A stretch of DNA of 64,000 nucleotides from NCBI GenBank assembly GCA_013399895.1, contig VXBA01001184.1, positions 863,750-927,749 of the forward strand. The letters are read 5' to 3'. Below are positions 53,685 through 63,801 of this stretch, piece by piece. Below the pieces are notes generated by a model. The model had not been told where the DNA came from and searched no databases. It worked only from the letters and a program-made list of their open reading frames with translations. Origin of the DNA: Serilophus lunatus (lineage: Eukaryota > Chordata > Aves > Passeriformes > Eurylaimidae). Both the position numbers and the translations under genes were made by a program. How positions within the stretch are numbered: the stretch's first letter is position 1; every line of letters starts with the position of its first letter.

Positions 53685-53705
53685 TTCAGGACCACAGACA
53701 GCGAC
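53685..53705 (+). promoter_or_regulatory. RE1/NRSE-like REST site 2 in PCLO intron 1
   Basis: The site reads TTCAGGACCACAGACAG then CGAC. It differs from the classical RE1 at positions 6, 12 and 20 (18 of 21 match). It has the same orientation as site 1, 44 bp away, and shares the unusual G at position 6, which suggests the pair arose by local duplication. Confidence 0.65.
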
Positions 53706-53917
53706 AAACCCCGAGAATAGAGAATTGGCCCCGGGCCGGGCGGGGAGCGGGCTTGTTGCACGCCGGGCACTGAATTCACTTAAGAGACAGGGAAAGAACG
53801 AGGAAGGAAATTACCCCAGCCTTCGCAGAGGCACAGCGAGGTAAAGCCATCACTATTCAGAATACTGAATGCTGTGGCAATCAATTTATTCTATTATTTG
53901 GCCTCTCCCATTTCAAC

Positions 53918-53962
53918 AACAACAACAAAAAAGAAAAAAAAAATCGAGAAGAAAAATAAGGG
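53918..53962. repeat. A-rich simple sequence
   Basis: An AAC-repeat then A-rich low-complexity tract separates the RE1-bearing GC-rich block from the main CpG island. No function is evident. Confidence 0.7.
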
Positions 53963-54562
53963 TGAAAAAATAGACTGGAACAGACCTTCTCAATCCATTA
54001 CTAATTAATGAAGCCAAATGATAGTTGTAGAGGTTCAGAATTGGCAGAGTAATGGCCAGTAAATGCATTATGCACAAAAGCTTTGACGATTCAACAAGAA
54101 TCTCTCTCCAGAAAGATATGCTTGCAGAACCCCTCCGCCCTGGGAAGAGCTTCCCTGGCTCTGGCTCCTACAGGAGCTGTGGGGCATCCAGCCCCGTAAA
54201 GCACACACCCGCTCACGGAAAACCAGAACCGTGTCTGCACATCACTCCGCGCCCCAGACACAGACCTGCCTGTGCTCCAGATCGGTGCGAAGGGAAGGGG
54301 AGGGGAGGAGAGAGTACGCAGCCCACGAACCGAGGACCGCCGTTATTTTTAGAGACCACCGGAGTGGGAAGAGCCGGAGAGTGCGGGCTCCGACCCGGTG
54401 CCCGCGCCCGTGCAGCCGCTCCCTTCCCTCCCACAGCCAGCAAAACGGAACGCCGGCTCCCGGTGCAGCGGGCCCGGATCGTATTGCGACTCGCCCCCCG
54501 CCCCACCGCGAGGAGACGGAGAAGGGGGAAGGGAGGAGCGGGAGAAGGGAGATTTTCCGTGC

Positions 54563-54566
54563 ATGC
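54563..54566 (-). other. Non-canonical GC splice donor of PCLO intron 1
   Basis: On the minus strand the junction reads ATGCAAAG|GCATGC. Exon 2 begins with one base (A) before CAT-CCT-GAA, so exon 1 must donate exactly two bases of the codon. Piccolo homology (MHR|HQELD in human, recalled from memory) puts the junction at this point. The intron therefore starts with GC, not GT. AAG|GCATG keeps the purine-rich exon end and the G at +5, as expected for U2-type GC-AG introns. A base-call error (T read as C at 54565) would also explain it. Confidence 0.7.
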
Positions 54567-54808
54567 CTTTGCATGGGAGGCGGCTCCGCGCCGGCGAGGG
54601 TCCCTGTGGGCAGCCCCTGCGCCCTTGACATGACAGCGGCGATCTGCCTCCTCTCCTCCTCGCTCAGCTGGCTCAGGTCCGCCTCCACCCCGGCCGGGAC
54701 CAGGCGCTGTAAGGGGGCCGCGGGGCCGCCGCCATCCCCAGCCGCCGCCGCCCCTTCGGGGAAGGTGCCCAGCCCTTCGCCTCCTTCCAGGCTCGCCTCG
54801 TTGCCCAT
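54567..54808 (-). CDS. PCLO: PCLO (piccolo/aczonin) coding exon 1, residues 1-80 plus two bases of codon 81
   Basis: This is the N-terminal coding exon of piccolo, a very large scaffold of the presynaptic active-zone cytomatrix. The start is the ATG at 54808-54806, with G at -3 and G at +4 (GGCC-ATG-G). It is the only start that gives the known piccolo N-terminus MGNEASLEGG. Gly2 with Ser6 fits an N-myristoylation signal, as shown for the paralogue bassoon; for piccolo this is inference. A low-complexity Ala/Gly/Pro stretch (about residues 11-35) precedes the conserved helix VEADLSQLSEEERRQIAAVM (residues 41-60), which resembles the SEEER helices of RIM-type Rab effectors. The exon is 242 bp and ends in phase 2 (AG|A, Arg81), matching exon 2. 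The end is fixed by homology (PPPMQR|HPELD) and by phase. It implies a GC donor, because no GT is available at that point. The exon lies in a CpG island next to an assembly gap. Confidence 0.93.
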
Positions 54809-54831
54809 GGCCGCCGCGGCTCCCCCGCTCG

Positions 54832-54922
54832 NNNNNNNNNNNNNNNNNNNNNNNNNNNNNNNNNNNNNNNNNNNNNNNNNNNNNNNNNNNNNNNNNNNNN
54901 NNNNNNNNNNNNNNNNNNNNNN
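54832..54922. other. Assembly gap (91 N)
   Basis: This run of undetermined bases lies in extremely GC-rich sequence, beginning 24 bp upstream of the PCLO start codon. It probably hides most of the 5' UTR and the transcription start. Long reading frames that cross it are artefacts. Confidence 0.99.
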
Positions 54923-54930
54923 CGCCCCGG

Positions 54931-54940
54931 CCTTTAAAGG
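54931..54940 (-). promoter_or_regulatory. Possible TATA-like element (CCTTTAAAGG)
   Basis: A palindromic CCTTTAAAGG lies just upstream of the gap, flanked by GC boxes. If it works as a weak TATA-like element, transcription would start about 25-30 bp downstream, inside the run of N, giving a 5' UTR of roughly 100 nt. This is inference. CpG-island promoters often lack a TATA box. Confidence 0.25.
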
Positions 54941-55149
54941 CACCGCCGCCCCCGCCGCGAGCCCCCGCCGCAGCCTGAGAGAGCCGAGGGCGACTCGCTG
55001 CCCACCCGCCTGGGTGCTGCCTCCCGTTCGCCTTCTCTCTGCACGCAAGGATGAGCGAGCGGTCAAAGCGTGAAGGAACCTCGCTCGCCAAAAGGATGAA
55101 GTGAAGGTGGAGGATGCACCTGGAGGACGCCCCTCCGAGCAGAGCCAAG

Positions 55150-56430
55150 GAGGGCAGGTTGCTCTGGGCCCTGAGCAGCTCAGCTTTGAATGTCGGTATG
55201 GATGGAGATTTCACGGTATCTCTGGGTCGCTGTCCCAGTGTTGGACCACCCTCATGATGACTGAATCCAGCATGTCCGTGTTGTTCCAGGACGGGTGAGT
55301 CCCAAAGTAGACACTGCTGCTGACACTCCTAATGGAGTTTCACAACTGCTGAATATATTGAGAAGAATCGCCTTCTTTAACCTGGTGGCCACACTTGAGG
55401 CAGCAGAGATCAGTCTGCCTTTGGCATTCTTCATCGCCACAGCATAGTGATGAAATGTGTTTCACCTGGACTTTTTCTGCAAAGCTGCTTTTGGGCCATC
55501 CTATCCCGGTGCATGGAGTTAGTCCTTCCCAGATACAGGACTCTACACTTGACGTTGTTTAACTTCATGAGGTTCCTGCCAGTCCTTCCTCCCACCTGTC
55601 AGAAGCCTTCTGAGCAGCAGCCCTGCCCTTCAGTTCTCCATATTCTACCATTTCCGAGCTGCCGGCTTGCACAGACTTACTGAGGGTGCATTCCATGCCT
55701 TCTCCTCATCATTAGGAGAGACAATGCATATCATTAAGATACAAATAGTAACATGCGACCAGTTGGATGTGAAACAACTAACTATAACCTGTTTGAGCCT
55801 ATTTTTCATCCACTGTACAGATCTAATTTGACTATAAGGATATTATAATTGATCATGCTGAAAGCCTGATGGAAAAATTTGCCTGAGGCTCAACACATGC
55901 TGTTTTAAATAACTTTCCTGTCCTTTGTCTGCTCATACATGGCTTCCAGGAGGACTTGCTCTGTATCCTTCCCAGGAAGGGTACGAGCCACATTAGCCTG
56001 TCTGGGGATTTTCTTGTGGATCTCCTTTTTGGAGACTGGTGCAGAGCTTGCTTTTTTTCTGGTCATTATGGAACTTTCCCAATAACCTTTTGAAGATGGC
56101 AGAGTGACTTTGCAATAGAATCAGCCTGCTCCCTCAGCACCCTTCAATCCTCCTCAATGAGTACCATAAGCTTCTGCATATTGAACTGGTTTAAGTGCTC
56201 TCTAAGTCTGTCTTGTTCTTCTATAGCTCATGCTTTCACTCCTATGTACTCTGATTCTTGGCTCAGGGACCTAGGAGACTAGAGGACAAATCCAATCCAT
56301 AAAAGCCATGGCAAAGTGCCACTAAGTACCTCGGCTTTTCTATGTCTTTGCCACTAGTTTTCCTGCCTCATTGATCAACACCGAATTTTTACCAAATCCT
56401 TCCTAGAGGTCTTACTAAATTGTGACTGGA
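55150..56430 (-). mobile_element. CR1 LINE, degraded ~1.3-kb copy abutting the PCLO CpG island
   Basis: Plus-strand phrases follow the reverse-complement CR1 order. The 3' end comes first: CAGCTCAGCTTTGAATGTC, GATGGAGATTTCACGGTATC, TGTTGGACCACCCTCATGAT. Then come ACTGAGGGTGCATTCCATGC, CATGCTGAAAGCCTGATGG and CTGTCTGGGGATTTTCTTGT. The copy lacks a clear continuous middle, so internal deletions are likely. Its 3' end lies about 340 bp upstream of the PCLO start codon. Confidence 0.8.
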
Positions 56431-58836
56431 TTTTGTATATTCCAATGTGTTTGTTAAGCAACTAGATCTTTACAAATATCAGTTGTTTTAGCTGCAAGGG
56501 TGTGACAGCTTTTGATGCTCTTACTTGTCTCCTTCTTTTGCACCATCACTACTTTTCTCCAGGAAGAGATGTATGAAGATGAGCTCCCAAAATTACCTAC
56601 ATAAGGGTGCTGTACAAATATTTGTAGTACTCTTTTACTGCAGCAATCTGAGATCATTTTCACAGTACATGATGAAACTAGTAGCAGTTGGGGGCTTCCT
56701 TCTTTTCTCTCTAATGCCTATAAGTTACACATCAAAAGAACAGCTCAGCAAAGAACATGGTAAAGTACAGAGGGAAAACTCTCTAAGTGGAATATCATGA
56801 CATGACTGTAAGTGGCTGCCTCTCCACATGGTGTTTTAGGCAAAGACATCAGAAAAGGCTGTGGAACAGGCAGCATAAACACAGTCACATCTGGATGAGG
56901 GTGGATTCTCTTGACATGTGAAGAAAAGGCAAATTTCAGTTAAGGGTTTTATAGGGAAGCAAATACACAGCCCTATTCGTACAGCACAACTGAACATCAT
57001 GTACTTACTTATGAATAAATGTGCAAATGTGCATGGAAGAAGGCAAGTGCAAAACAAGGATGGGGAAAGGGATTTAATCAGTGAAAACATTGGGTTTTCT
57101 GGTACATACAAATGTGACTATTCATAATGCTCTTAAATATAGCCAATACTTAAATATTCTGTGGAAGGTGGTATTCCTGCCCTTTAGCTGAGTAGTCTGA
57201 AACTTTATTAAGTTCCCAAATGATTTTTTTTTTCAAAACAGCCTCCCTATTTTTCTTTATTCAAAGCCAAATAAGTAACTAGAGCTTTTGACTCAGCACT
57301 AGAAGCTGTCATATGTTTGAAATAAGATGGCATATGTCAGATATAGATGCAGACAAAACAAGTGAGAACAAAACACAATAAGTTCACTCAATAGAACAAT
57401 TAAAACTGGAGAAATAACATTTCTGCTAGTACTCACTGTTCAAAATGTTATACACTGTTCCTGTTTCACTGTTAACGTTACCTGAGATAGAAGATAAGAG
57501 GAAAGAGACATATAATGCCTAAGGAAGTAAGCTAAGCCCAAATGGGCATGAAGGATGACAAATGACTTTTGGGGGGAGGTTCATTATCGTCTTCACTGAA
57601 GCCAAGGATGTCACCTTAAAAATGATTATGATTTCAAATATCTTAGGGATTTGTGTGGAAGCTGTCTCTTTTCACAGTTCTATGGTATTTACCATTTCTT
57701 ATGAAACAGCATGAAATCAATAGTTATCTGCTCCAGAAGTCCCACTGCAAGCCCGTTTTCCCTACATCCTGTCATGGTGGTTGTCATACACCACGTCTTT
57801 CTCCCTATGTACTTTGCAGTGCAAGAATGCTCTCATTTTTGTGTTACTGAAACTCACAGATTAATGAGACATAATATTCTGTTGTAGCAAAGAAACAAGA
57901 GTTATCAAATGAATCAGCCTATTTCTCAAAAGTCGTAATATCTAACTTTCAAGAAATAGCTTGGTGGTGTCAGGATAAAAACCCCAAAATTTACTTAATC
58001 TCTAGCACTGAAAACTATGATTAAAACCCTTTCAGAGACAAAACAGTCTTTTAAAAAGTGTGTGCAAATTAGAAGTCTTTCTGTGAATTTAGAGGCAGAG
58101 ATACAGAAGCAAGTTGCCTTCCCTTTGATACTAGGTAATATAAAAAGGATAATCATAGGCAGAGGCAAATCCAACTACCCTTTGAGGACCTGGTCCTAGT
58201 TTTTGTAGAATTTTCACTGTATCCAAAATAGATCAGCACGATCTACAAACTTTTATATATTTTACGTTAAGTCATTGAATGTCATTTTTATCCCTGTAAA
58301 ACGAAGACACTATCTATTTGAAGTGATGTAGCTTCATTCAGACTAAAGACTGTGCTGTATCAGTAATGCAGTACTTTCATCTGGGCCCAACCAGTTTGGT
58401 ATGCAAACTAGAAGCATCAGATCTCTACAGGAGTCAGTCCAGGTTAGAGCTGAGTATGCAGAAGTACCAAAAGGATGCTAGTTCATCTTTTGCCGGTGCT
58501 GAAACTGATCTGGGTCAAGGGAATCTCAGCTGAATGTGTATCTGCTGCACTAAAACGAGTGCTTGAAGTTAATTTACTGATTAACAACACTGAAGACATC
58601 CAATCTTCTCATCAGTAGGCTAGTTAGTATAGATGTCCTCTTTACATTTTACTTGAGAAAAAGACATTTAGTACATAGAACTTGGAGAAGTAATGCTAAG
58701 ATCATCAGAAGAGAGGAATAAAAGGTCAGTAACACCTTGGCATGAGCTAGCAAAATGGGAGAGGAAAAAAAACTTTTATGTCTTAATAATATGCCTGGCA
58801 TTATGCCCAGATAAAAGTGAAGGAAGTAGAAGATGT

Positions 58837-58856
58837 GTTAATCATTAACGATTAAC
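58837..58856. promoter_or_regulatory. Perfect HNF1-type palindrome plus an extra half-site
   Basis: GTTAATCATTAAC matches the HNF1 consensus GTTAATNATTAAC exactly and is followed directly by GATTAAC, a second half-site. It lies about 4 kb upstream of the PCLO start. Function is unknown, and a chance match is possible in AT-rich DNA. Confidence 0.35.
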
Positions 58857-60533
58857 AAAGACTGTACCAAAAAGAAAAAGTTAAAGAGGAGCCAGAATTT
58901 GCATAAACATATTTATAAAGCTTAAATTAATAACTTTATATTTTAACCTGTATTAATACCTAACTGAAAGTTACAGTGCCCTATCACATTTATCCACCCC
59001 ATTTTAGAGATACAGAGACTGTGCAGAGTACTTCAAGTTTAAAAGATATGGCTAAGATGCATCCAAAAGTTCAATCCATCAGTTATACAGAATGAGCAAT
59101 GCCTCCTAGTGATGGCTCTTTCCAACAGTGCTGCTTCTCTCACAAGTACTAATTTTGTCTCAAAACTGCTCTTACCTACATACCAATCAAAATTTGGCTA
59201 AATACTGCATTGCAAAAGCTCTTCAAGATCATGATGACTCTCCAGTCTCACCTGACTAACTAGTCACCAAAAGGACCTGTACAGGACAATAAGAAGGTAC
59301 TTTGTAAAAAACTGAATATCGCTTATCAGTTCAAACACATATAACTCTTCTCTCCCTATACAGAATTTTCTATTCCATCACATTGTACATGCAAGTTGAG
59401 AAACCATCAGAGTAGTGAGTTACCCTGTTCCAAAAAATCTGCAAAACCCAGCTACTTAAGAAAAAAAAAATCCACAAATCCCCAAATTGAATATAGCATA
59501 AAACCTCCTAGGTAAGATAAAGCACCCTGGGCAGATAAATTTGTCATATTCCAGAGTTCCTGAATATCTGGGGTTCTGGAATACCATGCACTCTGAGACA
59601 ACAGCATTAATGTTACAGCATTCTATTTATGATTAAACAAATCAGTTTTGAATAGCCTCTGCAGATATTTTATCATCAGTCTAAGTGAAATGAGATTAGT
59701 ATATGCACTTTACCCTACTGAATAGCCAGTGCATAGATGTCTGGATAAGTTCTCCTAGCAATCTCACAACCAGATTTGCTTGCTTAAACAAAACAAGGCC
59801 TGCCAACTGCCTACAGCATAGCAATGCTGATAGGCTCACAATATGGACTACCACAGTGTACATCAGCCACAATGTTAAAAATCTTACATGTATTTGCAAT
59901 CAATGTTTCTATTATACAAATAGGAATTTGCATCTTGAACTGAAGAATGGGACAAAATAGTCATTCATCTCAAAGGCTGTATCCTAAACAACCTGCAACA
60001 AGAGCAATATTTTAGTTTTGTCCTGTTGTTCTTCAGATGCTTTCTCTGATATGAGTTTATCCACTTGCAGCAGTTTAGTCCGACTAATGGTAGACATAAT
60101 CACAAAGCATTCTATTTTTATTTGCTTATATCATAGGAAGGATTATCACAATTCAAGAGGAAACCCAGCCAATTAGGAAGAACCTAGAGAAAGATTTGAG
60201 CTATCATTAGCATCAAATTCTGATAAATCATATTAGAATGAAGTAACTGTTCTGTTTATTCAGTTGGGTTTGTAACAGTGAGCATAACTGTGAGACCCTC
60301 AGGATCTTTGTTTTAGGATTGTAATTTGTAAGATAAGACTGCTGAAAGTTATAATTCCCCTAGCAATTATCTCTTTCTTGCCAAGAACACAATAAGAAAA
60401 ACTTCATAGCCTAAACTTCAGGAAAACTTCATGGCCTAAACAGAGGAAAATATCACTAGTGAAGTAGATATTTAGGTTCTATGTTCAGGTCCTGCCTGTG
60501 CTACAGAGGACATGCTTCAACTGTAAATGTAAT

Positions 60534-60565
60534 CCTTTTTTTTTTTTTTTTTCTTTTTTCCTTTT
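60534..60565. repeat. Poly-T tract
   Basis: Seventeen consecutive T (60536-60552), then CTTTTTTCCTTTT. I see no retrotransposed sequence attached to either side. Confidence 0.9.
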
Positions 60566-61184
60566 AAATTAATTGGAGGGGTGAGGGAGACGAGAGATGG
60601 GAGTGGATATTAAGAGCCATTAGGACTACAAAAAATAACTCCCTTGTATTACATGGATCTTACTTAAAATAGAATTCTCAAGATGAAGCCTTCTTTAAGT
60701 ATCATATACAACTAAATATTGGCCATGGCCACTGTTTCTAAGCATAAGAGATTAAAGTTAAGCATCTGAGTCCTTTAGGAGCTCACTTGTAGAATCATAA
60801 CATGGATGCAGAGCACACGCTTCCAGTGGATACTGCCTGTTGCTTACCATGTATTGAGTGACACATTGTAGACCATGTTAAATACACATCAACTAGGTTT
60901 TCTGGCAGGACCTACCAAATGTCCCTGGGATTGAATTAAAGAGAAAAAAATAATATTTATCTTTGATCCGTAGCTCTGCATATTGCTCATTTCAGGTAAA
61001 GTAAACAACAGTCCTTATCCCAGAAAGTATATCTGTTCAGGGCTAAGAAAGTTTACCCTTCTCTTCAGATATGTACTTAGAGGCTTTATACTCTTGACAC
61101 TAGAAATAACTCCTGTCTCATAAAGACACAAAACCAGTGATACATCCCAAAAGCTTTATTTTCATTTTAGTCCAAAACCAATTT

Positions 61185-63801
61185 TGGAATGTGGGGGTGG
61201 TCTGGAGGTTACCTGGACCATCCACTCCCTCAAAACAAGGCCACCATAAATTAGGTTGGTCAGGGCAATTTTCAGTCAAACTGATTTCCGAGGATAGAGA
61301 TTTCAGTCTCTCTGGGCAATCTTATGTTTAATCAGAATTTCCTTTTTTTTTTTTGCATCTTGCCTCAACTACTTCTCATCTTTTCAATATGCACCTTGGG
61401 GAGGAGTAAGGCTCTGTTTTCTCCATCTCCTCCCTTTAGGAACTTGAAGATGGCAATAGGATTTATCATGAGCCTTCTCTTCATTGGGTTGAACAAACCT
61501 CTCTCAACCTCTCCTCAGAGGACAGGTGCTCTGGTTTCCTAAGTCTGGGCAACCCTTCATCAGACTTATTCCAGTTTGTCAGTTTTTCTTATGCTGAGGA
61601 ACCCAAAGCTGGACACAGCATTCCAGATGCAATATTACTAATGCTGAGTAGAAAGGAATAATCAGTTCCATCAATTTCTTGGCTATGATGCAGTCTAATA
61701 TACTTTTCACTATCTGAAATGCAGGACTTTTTACAAATCTTTCCTGAATTTCATGAGATTCATGTCAGCCCATTCCTCCAGCCTGTCTAGGTCTCTCTGA
61801 TTTCCAGCCCTGTCACAGAGCACATTGACTTCATCTGCCAATTGGGTATGATGCCCAAAATTGATCAGAGTCCATTCCTTCTCCTCCTCCAGATCATTGA
61901 TAAACATATTAAGCAGCCTAAGTCCCAGGACAGACCTCGGAAGAACTTCACTTGATCTGACCCTACAGTACAAATCATTTCCCAGTATACTTCAAACCCA
62001 GACAAACTTTGGACTCAGACAGATTTTCAATAATTTAGTGTACCACTCATCTAAACTCCAGTGTCCATACATTTATGTAAAGATTCATAGGAGATCATGT
62101 TAAAAGCCTGCTAAAGTCGAAGTTGAAAACCCCTATTACTGTTCTCCCCTCATACACAGACCTAGGTGGGCTTTTTAAATTATAAAAGGCATCTAATTGG
62201 CCAAAGTGTAATCTATGTGTTGTACATCTATAATAGATATTTTCGTTCATCACATTCTCTTTCATTTGTCCAGAAATGGTTTACAAGAGGACTCCATGAT
62301 TTCTCCAGGAACAAAGGTAAGGTTTGTTCAGTGGTGTCATTTTTGGCTCTTTTTGAAGATGGTTGTAACATTTTCCTTTCCTCAGTGATCAGGGAACTCC
62401 CCCAGTCTCCACAACCTTTCAAGGACATCTGGGAGTGAACTGATATGACATTGATCAAATCTCTCAGTACTCAGAGTTGTATCCCTAGTAGTCCCATGGA
62501 TCTGTATATATTCAGATTACTCAGATCACTGACTTTATCCTTTTCCAACTACTTGACCTACCTAACACCATCTGTACCTACCCAAGCAATGTTTCTAAAT
62601 TCTTCCTTAGCCTGCTCTCACTTCTATTCTATAAATGTTCTTTTTGCACTGGACCCCAGTCAGGTCCTTGTTTAACCAAGACTGACTTTCGATACACTAA
62701 TTTTTGTGAGTACTAGGATGGATCATTCTTCTGTTTCGAGGAGACTGTCCTTAAAGAGCTGTCAAGTTTCATGATCTCCTTTGCCCTTCAATATAATTTT
62801 CCACCAGATTATACTTCCCAGTTCTCTGAACAAGCTGAAGTCTACATTCTTGAAATTTGGAATCTATGTTCTGTTGCTTGCCTTCCTCACTCCCTTCAGG
62901 ATCCTGAGCTCTGCAATTTCATGATTGCTGACCAAGCCTTCCTGTCTAATCCCCAACAAGCTCTTCTTCTTCTCAAGAGACCAGGAGTGCAATATCCAGG
63001 AGAACATCACCCCTGCTTGTCACATACAACAATTCTATTATGAAGTTATACACAACAACCTCAAGAAGTTTCTGAGCTTGTCTGTGTCCTGCTGTACCAC
63101 CTTTTTGTCAAAGTGTCAGGGAGGTTTTAAGTACCTTGTGAGAAGAAGAACCTGTAATACATAGACTTTGGTCAATTGTTTACGGAAGGCTGTCCACTTC
63201 TTTAGCCACATTCAGAGTGTCCGTAACACATTCCTGCCACAATGTCATGTTTACTGACCTCTCCTCTGATCCTGACATACAGGGTCTCAACCACACTGTT
63301 GCCCATGCCACAGATTTTCCCACATTAGAGCTGCTCCTTTATATCAGCAGCAATCTCCTTTCTCTTCATGTTAGTCTTTCTTAAAGACTTTCTCTCCATG
63401 CTTCTCAACACACTAGGCATGTGATGGGTCCCACTAAATCTCACACATTTCTGAGGTCCCATGACATACACATTTACTCCTGCCAAGTCTTTCCTCTTCA
63501 CTAGAAGGATTGAGAATAAAACCTGGACTCCCATGCTGTTCACCCTTGCCTCCAAAGCCCTGTAGTCGCTCTTGTTAGCCTCTGGGTCTTCCTTGGCAAT
63601 GTCATTGGTGCCCACGGGGAAGACCACTGAGTGGAGTGCATAATATCTTTCTGACTTTTTCATAGCTCTAATATCACACAGGACATCATACACAGTATCC
63701 AGTACTTTAAAATATAAAGTGCCATTGGTTATACAATACTTACCGCTGACATGTGCAGCTTTCATTAAACTCTTGCAACTTGTGCAACAATACACTTGCA
63801 C
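61185..63801 (-). mobile_element. CR1 LINE, ~2.6-kb degraded copy from ORF1 to the 3' end
   Basis: On the minus strand the order is as follows. An ORF1 esterase-like part contains VGTNDIAKEDPEANKSDYRA. An endonuclease start resembling ETLYVRIRG lies near 63280. Diverged endonuclease and RT regions follow. A 3' region is seen on the plus strand as CATGAGCCTTCTCTTCATTG, CTCAACCTCTCCTCAGAGGA and AGTCTCTCTGGGCAAT. Frames are broken many times. This is the most complete CR1 in the window and lies in the intergenic flank upstream of PCLO, in the gene's orientation. Confidence 0.85.
63325..63801 (-). pseudogene. CR1 ORF1-like esterase remnant
   Basis: An open frame of 158 codons contains GTND at residues 64-67, resembling the GxND block of SGNH/GDSL hydrolases found in CR1 ORF1 proteins, followed by KSDYRALEARVNSMGVQVLF. 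Beyond its stop the same frame continues as CGKICGMGNSVVETLYVRIR, the start of the endonuclease region. It is a transposon relic without an expected cellular role. Confidence 0.8.

Larger units (their letters stand above)
48802..54566 (-). other. PCLO: PCLO intron 1
   Basis: This 5.8-kb phase-2 intron has an apparent GC donor at 54566-54565 and an AG acceptor at 48803-48802, preceded by a T-rich tract. Its first part, about 53.58-54.57 kb, is GC-rich and continuous with the promoter CpG island. That part carries the RE1 pair and GC boxes. The region 48.9-53.5 kb is AT-rich. I see no exon or assignable transposon there. Confidence 0.88.
54120..55150. promoter_or_regulatory. CpG island with the PCLO promoter and exon 1
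   Basis: Base composition changes sharply from AT-rich intron and flank to GC-rich DNA dense in CpG. There are several GC boxes, for example CCCCGCCCC near 54495-54505 and GGCGGGGGCGGCGG on the minus strand near 54943-54957. The island surrounds the piccolo start codon and is partly lost in a gap. CpG-island promoters are typical of broadly repressible neuronal genes. The boundaries are judged by eye. Confidence 0.8.
56431..61184. other. Intergenic DNA upstream of PCLO with no recognised gene
   Basis: This AT-rich sequence has only short reading frames. I see no exon, RNA gene or assignable transposon. Contents worth naming are an HNF1-type palindrome at 58837 and a 17-base T run at 60536-60552. 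Confidence 0.75.

Noticed and set aside
54052..55214. Long overlapping open frames on both strands in the CpG island, some crossing the N gap
   Set aside because: GC-rich DNA lacks stop codons by chance, and the gap is read as open. Only the minus-strand frame starting at 54808 matches a known protein, and only as far as 54567.
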